Source: Lepiota brunneoincarnata (taxonomy: Eukaryota; Basidiomycota; Agaricomycetes; Agaricales; Agaricaceae). From it: a stretch of 64,000 bases of DNA. Below are positions 1 to 12,236 of the stretch, piece by piece. Position 1 is the stretch's first letter. Each line of letters starts with the position of its first letter. The stretch lies in the NCBI GenBank assembly GCA_023014365.1, contig JAEBUN010000040.1:186001-250000 (forward strand), written 5' to 3'. The notes beneath the pieces were generated by a model. The model did not search any database. It was not told the origin of the DNA and saw only the letters and a program-made list of their open reading frames with translations. The position numbers and the translations under genes are program-made.

Positions 1-2430
1 TTCTGAAGTCTTTGTCAGTGGCATTAAGGTGTGATTCTTTGAGGATTTTGAATGCTTCAGTAGTTCTAGCATTGTATTTGGGTGATTCCATGATTCTTTC
101 TTGGAGTTCCATATCAATTGTAGTGATAAAGAGGTGATCTGGGAGTACTGTAATCAGATTTTGATCTTCTAGGTCAGTTGCAGCGACAAAGAGATTGTCT
201 GGGAGCATGGTGATGTCTTCATTGTCATTATCCTCATCAGGAATATAGTCTAGACATCTTGAAAGAGTATCTGGTGCAGGGATCTTTGATCCTGGGACAT
301 GTTCTAATTTGAAATTATAGTTGGTGAGGGTCTGGACCCATCGTGCTTGTCAGCAGTTGATATTCTGGGGTTTATGCCAGTATGTGAGGTTTTGATGATC
401 CATTTTGATATGGACTGTGTGGGGGCTGCCAAGGAAATAGTGGCTGCCATTCTTCTAGGGCTCAGATAATAGCAAGGAGTTCCCTGTCATAGATATTGTA
501 ATTGTGTTCCACTGGTCTGAACATCTTTGAATAGAATGATATGGGTTTCCATATTCTGTTGATGTTGTGTTGATACAGGATGGCTCCTGATGCAAATTTG
601 GAGGCATCAGCTTCTATTTCAAAGGGTTTTGTGGAGTCAGGCATGAGGAGTACTGGTTCTTTTGAGAATTCATTTTTGAGCATTTTGAACGCTTTTTGTT
701 GTTCTTCTTTCCATTCAAATTTGGTTGATTTGGAAAGGAGTTGGTTAAGGGGTTTGGTATGGTGGGAGTAACTGTGGATGAACTTCCAGTAGAAGTTACA
801 GAATCCAATGAATTTCCCAATGTGTCAGACAGTTTTTGGCACAGGCCAGTCTTCTATCCCTTTGAGTTTTCCTGGGTCCATTTTAACTTTGTCTGGCATG
901 ATGATCATGCCAAGATATTCAAAGTCATTGTTTGTTGAATTCACATTTTTCTGTTTTGAGGTAAAGGTTGTTTTCCTGCAGGATTTGCAGTACTTGTTCC
1001 ATTAACCAGTTGGTTTCTTCTTGAGTTTTCTCATAGATTAGGATATCATCTATGTAGATGATGATTCCTCCTTTCTCCAGTATTTCAGAGAATAACAGTG
1101 TCCATCATAGTGTTGGAATGTTGTGGGACTGTTGCATAGTCCAAAAAACATTACAGTCAGTTCAAAAAGGCCCATAGGGAGTCTTGAATGCTGCTTTCCA
1201 TTGGTCACCATCTTTGATTCTGACATTATTATATCCTAAGCAGACATCAAGTTTGGTGAAGTATTTAGCTCCTTTAAGTTTATCCATGATAGAGGAGATC
1301 ATGGGGATTGGGTAAGTGTTTTTGACCATATGATCATTGAGATAACAGTAGTCTTGGCAGGGTTGGAGGTCTCCTCCTTTCTTGGCAACAAGAAGAAGGG
1401 TGATGCCATAGAGGATTTCGAGGGGTGAATGTACCCTTTTCAGAGGTTTTCATCTATGAATTCTTTTAGTGCTTTTTCTTCAGCAGGTGCCACTTGATAA
1501 TATTTCATTGATTTTGCTTTGAATGTTGGATTTAGTTCAATTTCGTGATCAAATGTTCTTGATGGTGGGAATCATTCAGAGGCTTTCTTGTTGAATATCT
1601 TGGCCCATCGAGTGAATCTCCAAGGAATCTTGGGTGGTTCTTTGTTTGATTCCAGTTGTTTTCCTTTTTGGTTTGCTGATTTTATCAGATTGTGTTGCTC
1701 ATTGTGGAGCATTGTGGCATGTGTTGCTTTGGCATTTACTTCTAGTGGAGTTCAGAAGCATTGGGTTCATTTCTCTTTCTAGAGAGAAGGTATCAAGGTC
1801 AATGTTTGAAAGGTTGACATATTCTTCTGGGTTGTCTTTGGGCTGGGAGGTTTTTCCAGCCATTATATCCATGGCGATAGAGTTGAGTTTAATGGGATGT
1901 CAAAGGGTTCTAAGGGAGTTTAGAAAAGTCCTGGTAGTTGATTTGGGGTTTCCAAGAGAATGTCTTGGTTTTCCAGTTGATGTCAGGGTTGTATTGTTCC
2001 AGCCAGGGAAATCCGATAATGAGGTCTTTCTCACCAGTGTTTGTGACATATGCTTCCAGCATGCAGTCTCTTCCATCAATGATGGTTCTGATTTTGATAT
2101 ATTCATGGATCTTGCTATGTTGATTGTTAGTTCCATCAATGTTGCTGAGAGGGATTGGTTGGTCCAGCCATTTGGTTTGATAACCATGTCATTCAATGAT
2201 TTTGTGGGAGATAAAGTTCCCTTGAGCTCCTGAGTCTATCAGGGCAGTGATGGCCATAGGTTTTGATATCCATTCACTCCAAATCTCAATGGGTAGGAAA
2301 AGGGATCATTTATTTGGGGAGAGTCATAATTGTACAGAGTTTATCAAGAAATTGTCCTTCTGGGAGTGAGAGTATGTAAAGTCCTTCTGAGTTCTGGAAC
2401 ATGCAGGGGCACATTGATTGACAGTGTTCC
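1..2430 (-). pseudogene. Element D pol remnant (protease, RT, RNase H), runs off the left edge
   Basis: Minus-strand polyprotein of a Ty3-type LTR retrotransposon, broken by stops and frameshifts. The retropepsin motif IDSGAQGNF reads near 2240-2215, followed by the conserved GFPWLEQYNPDINW block near 2010-1970. Reverse transcriptase follows: the first catalytic Asp in [10 protein letters not shown] near 1260-1235 and the second motif IIIYIDDILIY near 1065-1030. The RT thumb and an RNase H start (FEIEADASKFASGAILY, then YDRELLAI) occupy about 900-460. The linker toward integrase continues to position 1, so integrase and the 3' LTR lie outside the window. Order and motifs are those of Ty3/Gypsy Pol. 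Many stops are TGA or TAG at C-to-T or G-to-A sites. Certain as a Ty3 pol relic; clade not resolved. Confidence 0.9.
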
Positions 2431-4212
2431 ATTTTAAAAATCCTGGAATGTACGTATCTCCAGATCCTCAGCTAGCACAGAGTGGAGTTCCTGTTGTAAT
2501 TCAGGATTGAGTTCATTGACCATTTGATGCATCTGAGATGTGACTCCTGCAATGGCAAGGGAGTACTTGCATTGTTGGGGTTTGAAGCCAGGATTAGGCT
2601 TATTTCCTTGGAAGGAAGGGCAATTTGGGTTTCTGGCCAGGTGTGGTGGATTGGTACACATTCCTGGGAAACATCTGGCAGGTGGTGGATGTGGGCATTT
2701 ACTAATCCAATGATTGTTTGCTCCATATTGGAAGCATTCTTGTTTCTGATTAAGCTTTCATTTGTTGTCCAGTGACAATAGCATCTAGCTCTAATGATTC
2801 TTGAGTGGTGTCCTCTTTGGCATATTCTGGTTGGGGTATCTCCAGGTAAGGATCTTCATATCCTTCTTCTATTGCAGCATGGTCTATTTCCATGGCATGT
2901 GGGTCTTGTGGTGTGAATCTGGGAGCATTGTTCCTTTGATAGAATTGTGCATATGGCACATTGTTGTTGGAATGGCTAGGTCTGCAATTTGGTTGGTATT
3001 GGTTCCTTTGAGGGAATGTGTTTCTAGGGGTGCTGTATAGGGTGTTGATTCAGTGGAAATTATCATCAAGCTTATTTGCTCGTGTATACCAATTGGCGAT
3101 GGTAGTTGGGGTGTTCTCAGATTTGTCTATTTTCATTGTGATACAATGATTGATTGCTTTTTGATATAGGTTGATAAGGGCTCTGTTTTCTGTGAGTCCG
3201 GATTGTCAGATGAGTTCCTTGAATTGGGCATTGAATTCTGTCATGGTTTTCCTGCTTGGTGCAGGGTTTGAAGTCTGGTATACATGTAGGCATGTTCATC
3301 CACTGGGGTAAAGTTGGTCCTCAAGTGGGTTGTAAAGTTGTCCCATGACTCCATAGCCAGGGGTTGTCCTGCCTGTGTTAAGGCATTCCTTTCATGAAGG
3401 TATTGTCTGGCCCAGGCTTGGGCATTTCCAGATTGCATTGTTGACAAAACAAATAAGGTTCTGGTGAGATCTGTGTTGTAGGTGGTTGCATTAGCAAGCA
3501 TGTAAACTTTGCATTGGAAGATCCAATCTTCAAATAGTCTTCTGGTTCCATTGAAGGTGATAGGTTTAAGGAGTCCTAACTCTTTTGGGGTTTGTGTGGC
3601 CATTTGTATTTGTCCAGGGGGTGGTGGCGGTAGTGGTGCTGGAGGTTGCAGGGGTTGTACGGGTGGTGCTGGTAGGGCTAAGAGTTGTGTTGGTGTGGGT
3701 AGTGCAGGTGGTGGATCTGGTTCTGATTCATTGTCATCTGTAATGTAGATGTCTGAGTCATTGTCTACTGGTGGGGTTCTTCCTTGATTTACTGTGAATT
3801 TGTGACATGTTAGTAAGTCTTCTTCTGATTTGGTAAGTTCTCTTGGTTGTTTGAGAATGTATTCAAGTCTTGCGAGTTCATAGTTGTTTAAGGGATATGC
3901 TTTGGCATGATATGCATCAGCTTCGAGGTGTTCTCTTTCTTGTTCATGAAATTCTTTTAATTCTTTTTCTTCCTGTAGTCTTTGTCATTCCACTAATTCG
4001 GCAGCAAAGTTTGTCTGAGTGGATGTGGATGTGGATGTGTGTGGAGCAGGTGAGTCAAATGGGGGTGGGGGATAAAATGGAGATGGTGTTTGAGTGGGTG
4101 TAGGGTTTCTTCTTGGATCAGGGTTTTGGATTCCTGCTCCTGAGATTCTGCTTCTTGATTTGGGGGGAGGGGGTGATGGAGTTTCTCAGGCTGAGAACTT
4201 CTTGGGAGGCAT
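2431..4212 (-). pseudogene. Element D gag remnant (capsid and zinc knuckle)
   Basis: Minus-strand gag of element D. The start at 4212 (MPPKKFSA) is followed by a TGA at codon 9 and a second TGA near 3990. The N-terminal part is Pro/Ser/Thr-rich and disordered up to about 3610. A retrotransposon-gag capsid domain runs from MATQTPKELG at 3603 to about 3240, with a typical ALTQAGQPLAMESWDNF core. The nucleocapsid zinc knuckle near 2730-2690 reads CFQYGANNHWISKC. Its spacing fits CX2CX4HX4C, but the second Cys is Tyr (TGT to TAT). The copy is therefore dead in both reading frame and nucleic-acid binding. Gag-to-pol order matches the downstream protease. Confidence 0.85.
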
Positions 4213-4221
4213 GGTGACAAT

Positions 4222-4593
4222 TGTCTAGCAATCAATTATTGTTAGAAGGATGAAGAATTGGGTAGCAATTATGGATATCCCAATGTAGAGATTCCAAGAT
4301 CTGATAATGCAACAGTGACAGGGGCATGTGATGCATTCGAGTTCTGATAGGATAAATTTGTATGTGGTGAGGGTGGCGATGGTGATGAAGATGAAAACAA
4401 GTAGGTAAGCCAGATCTTCTGGCAGGGAGAGGTTTAGGGATGTAGCAATGGCTACACAGAGGGGTGGTTTCTTTTTGCACATTGTTTTGAATGACCAAAG
4501 TACCTCAATGTGTTCAGTACATTGGCAGAGCAGAGCAGAGTAGAGGGCAAGCAAGAGATAAGCAGCAGAGTATCTTAGTGTTTTGTTACCTGG
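4222..4593 (-). repeat. Element D LTR, gag-proximal part
   Basis: Region between the gag start and the nested block. On the minus strand it would be R-U5 of the D LTR, ending in TGCTAGACA at 4222. The matching end TGTCTATGCAG is at 45258, giving terminal 6-bp inverted repeats TGTCTA/TAGACA once the two parts are joined (about 558 bp). A TATAAAA box lies just across the junction (about 45075-45085), a sensible distance upstream. The gag ATG follows the LTR end after only 9 bases, so a conventional tRNA primer site is not evident. The assignment is an inference from ends, promoter position and the CTGG duplication. Confidence 0.6.
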
Positions 4594-5894
4594 TGATACA
4601 CCAATTTCATGCCTATACATGAATTCCATACTCCGGAACAATTCTCTACATAGAATCATTGGCTATATCATTAAAGAACTCTATAGAGGATTGGTACTCT
4701 GTCCTGTGGTAGCCAGTTCAGCCAAATTGAGGATATTTGAGCCTCGGAAGTGTTCAAACCAGCTCATTATCACTAAGCTTAGTGAACTAAACTATCAGAA
4801 CACTATCTGGAGGGATTCAGGACTCTAGATAGCCTATCAAGTATACTCCAGTCGCATCAAGGGACCTTATGAGCAGTTTTTCTGATGAACTCGGATTCAT
4901 TTGAACCTAAAGAATGTACATAGTGGCTGTCACAGGTGTATTACACCTATAGAGAGCCCAATAATGATGACTGGACCACAGGACAGAATGTCCAACATTC
5001 AGGAGGCGACACCCGATGCCCAAAACCCTAGAAATATCAAAGACTCATAATTAATGAGTGCTTTGTGGGTCCCAGCACCTTGGCATACTGCCTAACTGAG
5101 ATTAATTACAACAGATCAAGGGATTGTCCATCTGCTATACATTCCAATCATAATTGATCCAGAGGCTTAATGTGCTCATGTGGATGCAGAATAATGCAGA
5201 CAAGCACGGAACATGTCTGGCTGGATTGCCATTCATCAATCAGAAGAAAACCCATAACCCAGGGCAGGGTAGAAATGCTGCCAAACCTTCCAAAATATTC
5301 TGCAGTACCTGTAACAATTAAGCTTATTGTTTTCTATTTCATATTTACTATCTCTCGTATGTATCTAAACAATATAAATACGGTCATGCTTGTTCATGGA
5401 GAAACAAGAGGTCTCACCCCTGCTTCCACATGCAAGTCTGTGAGCCGTGATCAAGAACAGTTTCAGAGGACTATTTAGTGTGTATCATTAAGTGTGATTT
5501 CTTTGGTCATTGACAAACCCAGAGACAGAGACAGAGAACAGAGTCCAGAGTTTAGAGTTCCAGAGTGCTAGAGACAGAGACAGAGACAGAGAACAGAGTT
5601 CAGAGACCAGAGACCAGAGACTAGAGACCCCGTGCTTTGAATTGACAGGGATTGTCTTTTCATTGTTGCACCATATGGCTAAGATAACTTCAATGGCTGT
5701 TTGTTAGACTCTAAAAACACTACTCTCTTGAATTTTGCTGTCAGAACGCACCCCCAGAACACCCTAAAAGACAAAACTGTTCATTATCTATCTCCTACTA
5801 CTTGTATTAACTTAAGCTTATTGAATTTTGGCTAAGCTTAGTGAAAACAAGCCCTTTATCTATATTAAAACCCAAAAATGTTTCTACCTTTTCA
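4594..5894 (+). repeat. 5' LTR of element C (1301 bp)
   Basis: Starts TGATACACC and ends CTACCTTTTCA (TG...CA). It is followed by a 2-base gap and a primer-binding site, which fixes orientation. The same unit recurs, in whole or part, at 9266-10568 (minus), 12237-14983 (minus), 19209-20416 (minus), 31853-33251 (minus), 36132-37437 (plus), 42160-44174 (minus) and 44175-45068 (minus). It contains an internal AGAGAC-rich tract and several TAAGCTTA motifs. Most differences between copies are TG/CA versus CG, as expected from decay of methylated cytosines. Left duplication CTGG at 4590-4593. Confidence 0.9.
5515..5635 (+). repeat. Simple AGAGAC/CCAGAG tract inside the LTR
   Basis: About 120 bp built of variants of AGAGAC, AGAACAG and CCAGAGA, purine-rich on this strand. 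The homologous tract is in every full LTR of the family, for example 9530-9645, 12330-12440, 19475-19535, 37055-37175 and 43145-43255 (reverse complement in minus-strand copies). Its length varies between copies by whole repeat units, as slippage would produce. Function unknown. Confidence 0.85.
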
Positions 5895-5896
5895 TC

Positions 5897-5913
5897 TGGA
5901 GCCCACCGTGAGG
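5897..5913 (+). other. Primer-binding site of element C
   Basis: TGGAGCCCACCGTGAGG begins two bases after the LTR end. An initial TGG pairs with a tRNA CCA tail, the standard arrangement for minus-strand priming. The same sequence in reverse complement sits beside the 5' LTR of element A (42141-42157). The donor tRNA was not identified. Confidence 0.75.
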
Positions 5914-7640
5914 GGGGTTTTCAGTTGAATTTCACAAGACAAACACCAAAAGACTTGGACACTGGCCTGCCTTTCACCTGCAAAGCAGAAAAAGGTTCAA
6001 GCAAAGACCATAAAGTCACCCAAAATGTCCTTCAAGAGCAGTCTCAGGAAGGTCAACCCCCCAAAACAGAGAACTACTTGCAATTCTAATTGTCCAGAAG
6101 GTTCTGAAGGCCTCATTGCCACTAGTACCTCTCAAAAGCGAAAAGATCCTACTAGTTCTATAGCTGTGAACACAGCAAGTGGTTCAGCAGTTGAAGTATC
6201 AAGAGAAGCCATACCACCAATCTCTACTGTGCCCAAAATTACTATAAGGCTTCCAGCCTCAGCTTGCAACATAGCACATATTCTGCACACCAAAAACTAG
6301 GATGGCCAGACTGTTCCTACACTAAGCTTAGCATTACCAAACCAAAACTTGTTTCATACAAACCCTCCTGGTGCCACTATGGTACCACAGATATCACAGT
6401 CAATTCCAACTGTACAGACAAACCAAACTACACTGTCTATGACAACTACAGCTAGAAAAATGGGACATGAGCATATGCCAATTTCCTTTAGCAATAATGC
6501 TCCCAGATGGGATGCATCAAAACCACAGACATGGAGAAATTATCTCTGGACACTGGAACATCTCTTCACAATAATGAAGATGGCAGATGATGCAGAAAGG
6601 ATAAACTGGGCAGTGTCATATATGGACCAGGATATCCATGAAGAGTGGATGAGTTTTGCAGAGTTTCTAGCAGGAAGCTGGACAGGCTTCATAGAGAGAT
6701 TAAAGAAAGAGTATCCTGAGACTGTGGCAGCTGAACAGGGCTCAGTGCAACAATTGAGGGAACTCTGCACAGAGAGTAGAGGCATTGCAATGAATGAGGA
6801 GCATAAAGTCTTGGACTTCACAAGGTGCCTTCATTCTCGAAGTGGAGAAGTGCCTGAAGTTGCCAGTGGTAGTCTTGAACTGAGAGCTAGTCAAGTTATT
6901 TACGAGCATACTGGATTTGGTGTTCCAGGATGTACTCAATGCAAGATTAGCAATCACTGGAGCATGTAGAACCACAAGCGATGGGTCAGCACTGACTGCG
7001 AAGGATTTATGCAAAGGGGACCCCTATGATTGGAGGATCATCATGGATAAAGCCATCAAAATTTCGATTGGCAAAACACTTATGTGATTCCCTCCATCAG
7101 GATTCAAGACTGGTGAACTCAGCATTGATGAGCCACCCACCTGCGACACCTGGAACAGGGACTTATGACCCTGTAGTAAAGCAAGAGCTGCAAAGCTTAA
7201 AGCAGAAAATTCAGGATGAAGTCTCGCAGATGGCAGGTGGCCTTGCTGAGCTTAAGGACCTCATGAATATACAGGGGCATACTTTAAAATCATACTTAGA
7301 GAGTTTGGCGAAGGATGGACATAACCATGCCAGCTATAATCACATGCAGAGGAACACTGGAAGTGGGCCAGCAGGGTCACTTTCTGATTGCAAGTGTTTC
7401 TACTGCTGGTTATTAGGGCATAGCTGGTTATTCTGCCTGGACATGGAGGTGGATAAACAAGCCAGCCAAATTAGAGTTGAAGGGAACAAAATATATATGG
7501 GAGACAGCTCGAGTATCCCTCAAGGAGAAGGGCTTATTAAAGAGAAAGTGGTGAAGTACTATGTAACAAAGGGACAACTCTTTGTTCAGATACCAGAACT
7601 GCCAGAGGTTGAGCCTGAGTTACCGCAAGTGCCAGTGCAC
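5914..7640 (+). pseudogene. Element C gag
   Basis: Gag of the large Ty3 family. A basic N-terminal part (MSFKSSLRKVNPPKQRT from 6025) leads through a Ser/Thr/Pro region to the capsid domain at about 6460-6970. The capsid contains the conserved NNAPRWDASKPQTWRNYLW and EWMSFAEFLAGSW blocks. A canonical zinc knuckle CFYCWLLGHSWLFC (CX2CX4HX4C) is at 7395-7436. Compared with element A, a TAG at 6298 replaces CAG, and the frame changes near 6000 and 6830-7030. Not translatable as one protein, but domain order is intact. Confidence 0.85.
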
Positions 7641-9261
7641 CAGTGGTGTTTACACAGAGAACGTTCCTGAGGTCAGAAAACCAAAGGTCGCCAGTGGAAG
7701 AAGAAATCCACTGTCTGAAGCAGTATATGGAAATGTTGGAGACAACTGCCATCCACACTGGGAGTGCCCCAAGGGGTTAAGCTTATGACCAGAAAGGATG
7801 ATAATGTTGAGATACAGTCTTTGGCCAAACAATTGGCCTAGATACAGGCTAAGCTTAGTGGTTTGATGGATGGTATGCCCTCAGCAAGCCAGTATTTGGA
7901 TACCAGGAGTGGCATGAGGACTTGGAACTTGGAGTCAGGTTTCTAAAGGGTTCGAGGAAGGAGCCGACTCTGAAGAAGAAGGTTGCCTTTGCCAGAGGAC
8001 AGACTCCTGAGGATGTGTCAGATTCTGAGTGATCAGAAGAATCAGAAAATGAGGAAATAGAGTAGACAACAGAGAAACCAACATGTGCAGTGTCAGGGGA
8101 ACTACCATATAGAAATGTGAAACCACTGCACCCAGTTGTTGAGGTACCACCACTGCCTGTCAGAAGGATGGAACCATCCAAGAAGGAGCCTGCATATACG
8201 CACCAGGCCCCTATAGAGAGGAATGTCGATGTTGAGGAAGTACTCAGCAGGGTATTGAAGCGAGAAGCCTCAGTATCACATGGAGAACTCTTGGCATTGT
8301 CACCAATATACAGGAACACATATAGAGAGCAAATTATGAGAAAACGGGTACCCACAAATCAAAGCTTAATAGCAGGAGTTGGGCCCTGGGACAATGATAC
8401 AGAAGATATAGAGATTAATAGTGGGCTGGTACAGGTCATGATAACAGAGCTAGCAGACTGGCCCTCGGAAGTATGATATGGTGCTCTGAGAAGGCTTGGA
8501 AACCCAAGCCTGAATAGCTCAGGATCCAATCATGCAGTACTTGGAGTCACTTCCCAGAAGAGACAGGGGACTGGCAAGTATTTATTGCTAAAGAATGTGA
8601 ACCATTGAGAGTAGTGCCAACTCTGATAAATGGGATTCAACAGAAAGAGACCTTACTAGATAGTGGGTCACAGATCATATCCATGAGTCAGGAAGCAGCA
8701 ATTGCTTGTCAAGTCTCTTGGGACCCAGACACTTACAACTAATTTGCAGAGTGCAAATGGGCAGGTTGAAAAGACTTGTGGGTTGGCAAAGAATGTAGGC
8801 TTTACCTGTGGGGGGGTCACAATCTATTTGCAAGTTCACATCATTCACAATCCCACTATATCAAGTACTGCTGGGATGATCCATTTGATGTAATGATGGC
8901 TAGTGAAGTCAGGAATAGTGCCAGTGGCGAGCAAACCTTGGTTATTATGGACCCAAATACCAGAGAAAGGGCTGCTGTTACCAACTTATGCTCGAGGAGA
9001 GTGTAATCCTCCTAAGCCTTAGAGAAAACAGTCAAAATTTTCAAGAAACCTTGATGAGTTGGCTGAGAGACAAGGAGAGGTGTCTTGTATAATAAGCTAT
9101 GATGATGAGAAAGGCCCTATTGTTGCACAAACACTAAGCTTAGCAAAAGGAAGCTTCTCAGAGGCTGAGCTACAGCTAATGTTCATTGACTGAGTCATAT
9201 GCAAGGAGGACTGCCCACAAGAAGATAAAGTGATGGCGTTATTGTGTAGGATGCATATCCA
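7641..9261 (+). pseudogene. Element C protease region and linker (5' part of pol)
   Basis: Continuation of the polyprotein. An acidic linker carries TGA at about 8029 and TAG at about 8063, where element A has CAA and CAG codons. Then comes the LSPIYRNTYREQIMRKRVP block near 8300 and the aspartic protease motif LLDSGSQI with DSG at 8659-8667. The coding line runs on through SLAKGSFSEAELQLMF near 9135-9190 and is cut at 9261-9265 by a minus-strand LTR insertion. It resumes at 10569. Recognised by alignment with the same region in elements A and B. Confidence 0.85.
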
Positions 9262-9265
9262 ACGC

Positions 9266-10568
9266 TGAAAAGGTAGAAACGTTCATGGGTTTTAAGATAG
9301 ATAGAAGGCTTGTTTTCACTAAGCTTAGCTGAAGTTCGATAAGCTTAAGCTTATACAAGTAGTATGAGATAGATAATGAACAGTTTCATCTTTTGGGGTG
9401 TTCTGGGGGTGCATTCTGATAGCAAAATTCAAGAGAGTAGTGTTTTTAGAGGTTAACAAACAGCCATTGAAGTTATCTTAGCCATACGGTGCAACAATGA
9501 AAGGACAATCCCTGCCAATTCAAGCGCAGGGTCTCTAGTCTCTGGTCTCTGGTCTCTGAACTCTGTTCTCTGACTCTGTCTCTGTCTCTAGCACTCTGGA
9601 ACTCTAAACTCTGGACTCTGTTCTCTGTTTCTGTCTCTAGGTTGGTCGATGACTGAAGAAATCACACTTAATGATGCACACTAAATAGTCCTCTGAAACT
9701 GTTCTTGATCATGGCTCACAGACTTGCATGTGGAAGCAGGGGTGAGACCTCTTGCTTCTCCATGAACAAGCGTGACTGTATTTATATTGTTTAGATACAT
9801 ACAAGAGATAGTAAATATGAAATAGAAAACAATAAGCTTACTTGTTACAGGTACTGTAGAACATTTTGGAAGATTCAGCAGCATTTCTACCTTGCCCTAG
9901 GTTATGGGTTTTTCTCTGATTGACAAATGGCAATCCAGCCAGATGTGTTCCATGCTCGTCTGCATTATTCTGCATCCATGTGAGCATGTTTAAGCCTCCA
10001 GATCAATTATGATTGAAATGTATAGCGTATGGACAATCCCTTGATCTATGGTAATTAATCTCAGTTAGGCCATATGCCAAGGTGCCGGGACCCACAAAGC
10101 ACTCATTAATTATGAGTCTTTGATATTTCTAGGGTTTTGGGCATTGGGTGTTGCCTCCCAAATATTGGATGTTCTGTTCATGTGGTCCAGTTATCATTAT
10201 TGGGCTCGCTGTAGGCATAATACACCTGCAACAGCCACTAGGTACATTCTTTATGTTCAAACGCATTCGGGTTCATTAGGAAAACTGCTCATAAGGTCCC
10301 TTGATGCGACCAGGAGTATACTTGATAGGCTATGTAGAGTCCTGAATCCCTCCAGAGAGCATTATGATAGCTTGGTTCACTAAGCTTAGTGATAATGAAC
10401 TGGTTTGAACACTTCCGAGGCTTGAATATCCTCAATTCAGTCGAACTGGCTACTATGGGATATAGTACCAATCCTCTATAGAGTTCTTTAATGATATAGC
10501 CAATGATTCTATGTAGAGAATCGTTCCAGAGTATGGAATTCATGTATAGGCATGAAATCGGTGTATCA
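9266..10568 (-). mobile_element. Solo LTR of the same family inserted in element C pol
   Basis: Complete 1303-bp minus-strand LTR (TGAAAAGG...TGTATCA) with no internal region. The flanks ACGC (9262-9265) and ACAC (10569-10572) are a 4-bp target duplication differing at a CpG position. Removing the insert restores the element C coding order seen uninterrupted in elements A and B (near 30600 and 39230). A solo LTR forms by recombination between the two LTRs of a full insertion. Confidence 0.9.
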
Positions 10569-12236
10569 ACACACAGGGTACTGAGGACCAGGGAATAACT
10601 GTCTTCAAAACTGAAGAGGATGATGAAGATACAGTACAATGCCTGGCTGGGAAGAAATATAAACCAGTCACCTTAAAAGTGAGGCCAGTGTTGGGTGACT
10701 TACCAGAGAAATTCAGGATAAAACAAGAAATAAAAGGGGACCTGCTGGCAGAAATACCTAAGCTTAGCATGCATCCTCCAGAATTTGCCCCTTTTGAGTA
10801 TGAGCTGGATCAAGCTCAGGAAGAGTATTTGGATGAACAACAGGCTAAGCTTAAGGTTATAGAAGACCCAGTGTACCCAGAACATCAGCAACAAGTACTA
10901 AGCTTAATGACAGGATGTCAGGCTAGTGCCAGATTTCGAAGAGGAAGAGGCAACCGAATTAGAGGAAGTGTATGATGAATTGCATAGGACAGATATGGCA
11001 TGAATACAAGATGAAAGGATACCCAAAGTCAGGGAATACCTGAAAACAGGGGCAGTAGTGTAGCCAAAGGCTTGGATGAGCTGGGTCTGTGTAAGCTTAA
11101 ACATATGGTGGAGCATTTCTTCTTAGATGTAGAGGGGAGACTGTATAGGATGAGTCCTAGCAGTCAGCATCAGCTAGTAGTAGATAAGGAGCAGTGTATG
11201 TATATGTTGTGAGCCAGCCACAACTTCCTAGGACACAGAGGAATATACACAATCACTAAGCTTATAACGCAGAGGTTCTGGTGGCCGGAAATTGAAGGAG
11301 ACATAGCTTGGTATGTGCAATCGTGCCATCTATGCCTAGCAATGGCAAAAGGTGATCATCAAGATGCTACCAATAGTAACAGCCCACACCATCAATCTTC
11401 CAAGTACTACATGTGGACACACTACATATGATACCAAGTTCTAATGGGTGTAGTTACATTGTGCATGGAAGGTGTGGACTGCCATCCTGGATGGAGGCAA
11501 AAGCTTTGAGAAAAGAGAATGCTAGTTCAATTGCACAGTGGTTATTTGAAGATATCATTTGCCGATGGGGCTATATAGTGAAGATTATCATGGACAATGG
11601 TTCTCCATTTAAGAAAGCTGTTCGATGGCTGGAAGAGAAATATGGGATAAAGGGAGTAACAATATCTCCTTACAATTCCAAAGCAAATGGGATTATTGAG
11701 AGACCCCACTGGGATGTGCAACAAATGTTGTACAAAGCTACAGATGGAGACATCAAAAAGTGGAATTGGCACCTACCACATGTTATGTGGGCAGATCAGA
11801 TAACCATTAGGAAAGGAATGGGATGTTCCCCACACTTCTTGGTAACTGGAGCGCACCTGACACTACCTCTGGATGTCAAAGAGGCCACTTGGCTAGTACA
11901 ACTACTGAATAAGTACTTAACCATGGCCAAGTTGATAGGATATTGAGCTCATGCTTTGGCAAAGCATGTTTGACATGTTGAGGAGATGCATCAGCATGTT
12001 TCAGACACTAAGCTTAGCAGGGCTTGGGAGATGGAATGACAAGCAGTGTGTAAGATAAGGGATTATCACTTTGGCCTGGGAGATTTAGTATTAGTGAGAA
12101 ATATGGCTATAGAGAGCTCAGCAGACAGGAAGGTGAAACCCTAGGTATCTAGGACCCATGGTGGTCATATCTAGATCAAAGGGAGGATCTTATATCCTGG
12201 CAGAGTTGGATGGTTCTGTATGGCAGAATAAAGTGG
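10569..12236 (+). pseudogene. Element C pol remnant with RT/RNase H deleted, integrase retained
   Basis: After the solo LTR the protease-RT linker resumes (ITVFETEGDD region, then PKLSMHPPEFAP at about 10755-10790). It jumps directly to FEYELDQAQEEYLDEQ, which in element B lies beyond RNase H. About 1.7 kb encoding RT and RNase H is thus missing. Integrase follows: an H2C2 zinc module (HNFLGHRGIY ... CHLC, about 11220-11340) and the catalytic core 11405-11946. Core residues visible are Asp in VDTLHM, Asp in IIMDNGSPF and Glu in NGIIERPHWD. A GPY/F-like module ([17 protein letters not shown]) follows with a frameshift near 12145. The copy stops abruptly at AATAAAGTGG, next to a truncated LTR. 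Confidence 0.85.

Noticed and set aside
3618..4235. Gly-rich and Pro-rich frames at the left of the D LTR as independent genes
   Set aside because: They fall in the disordered N-terminal part of element D gag on one strand and its shadow on the other.
6540..6821. Long minus-strand frame overlapping element C gag
   Set aside because: Shadow of the capsid coding sequence; similar shadows exist opposite most retrotransposon domains.
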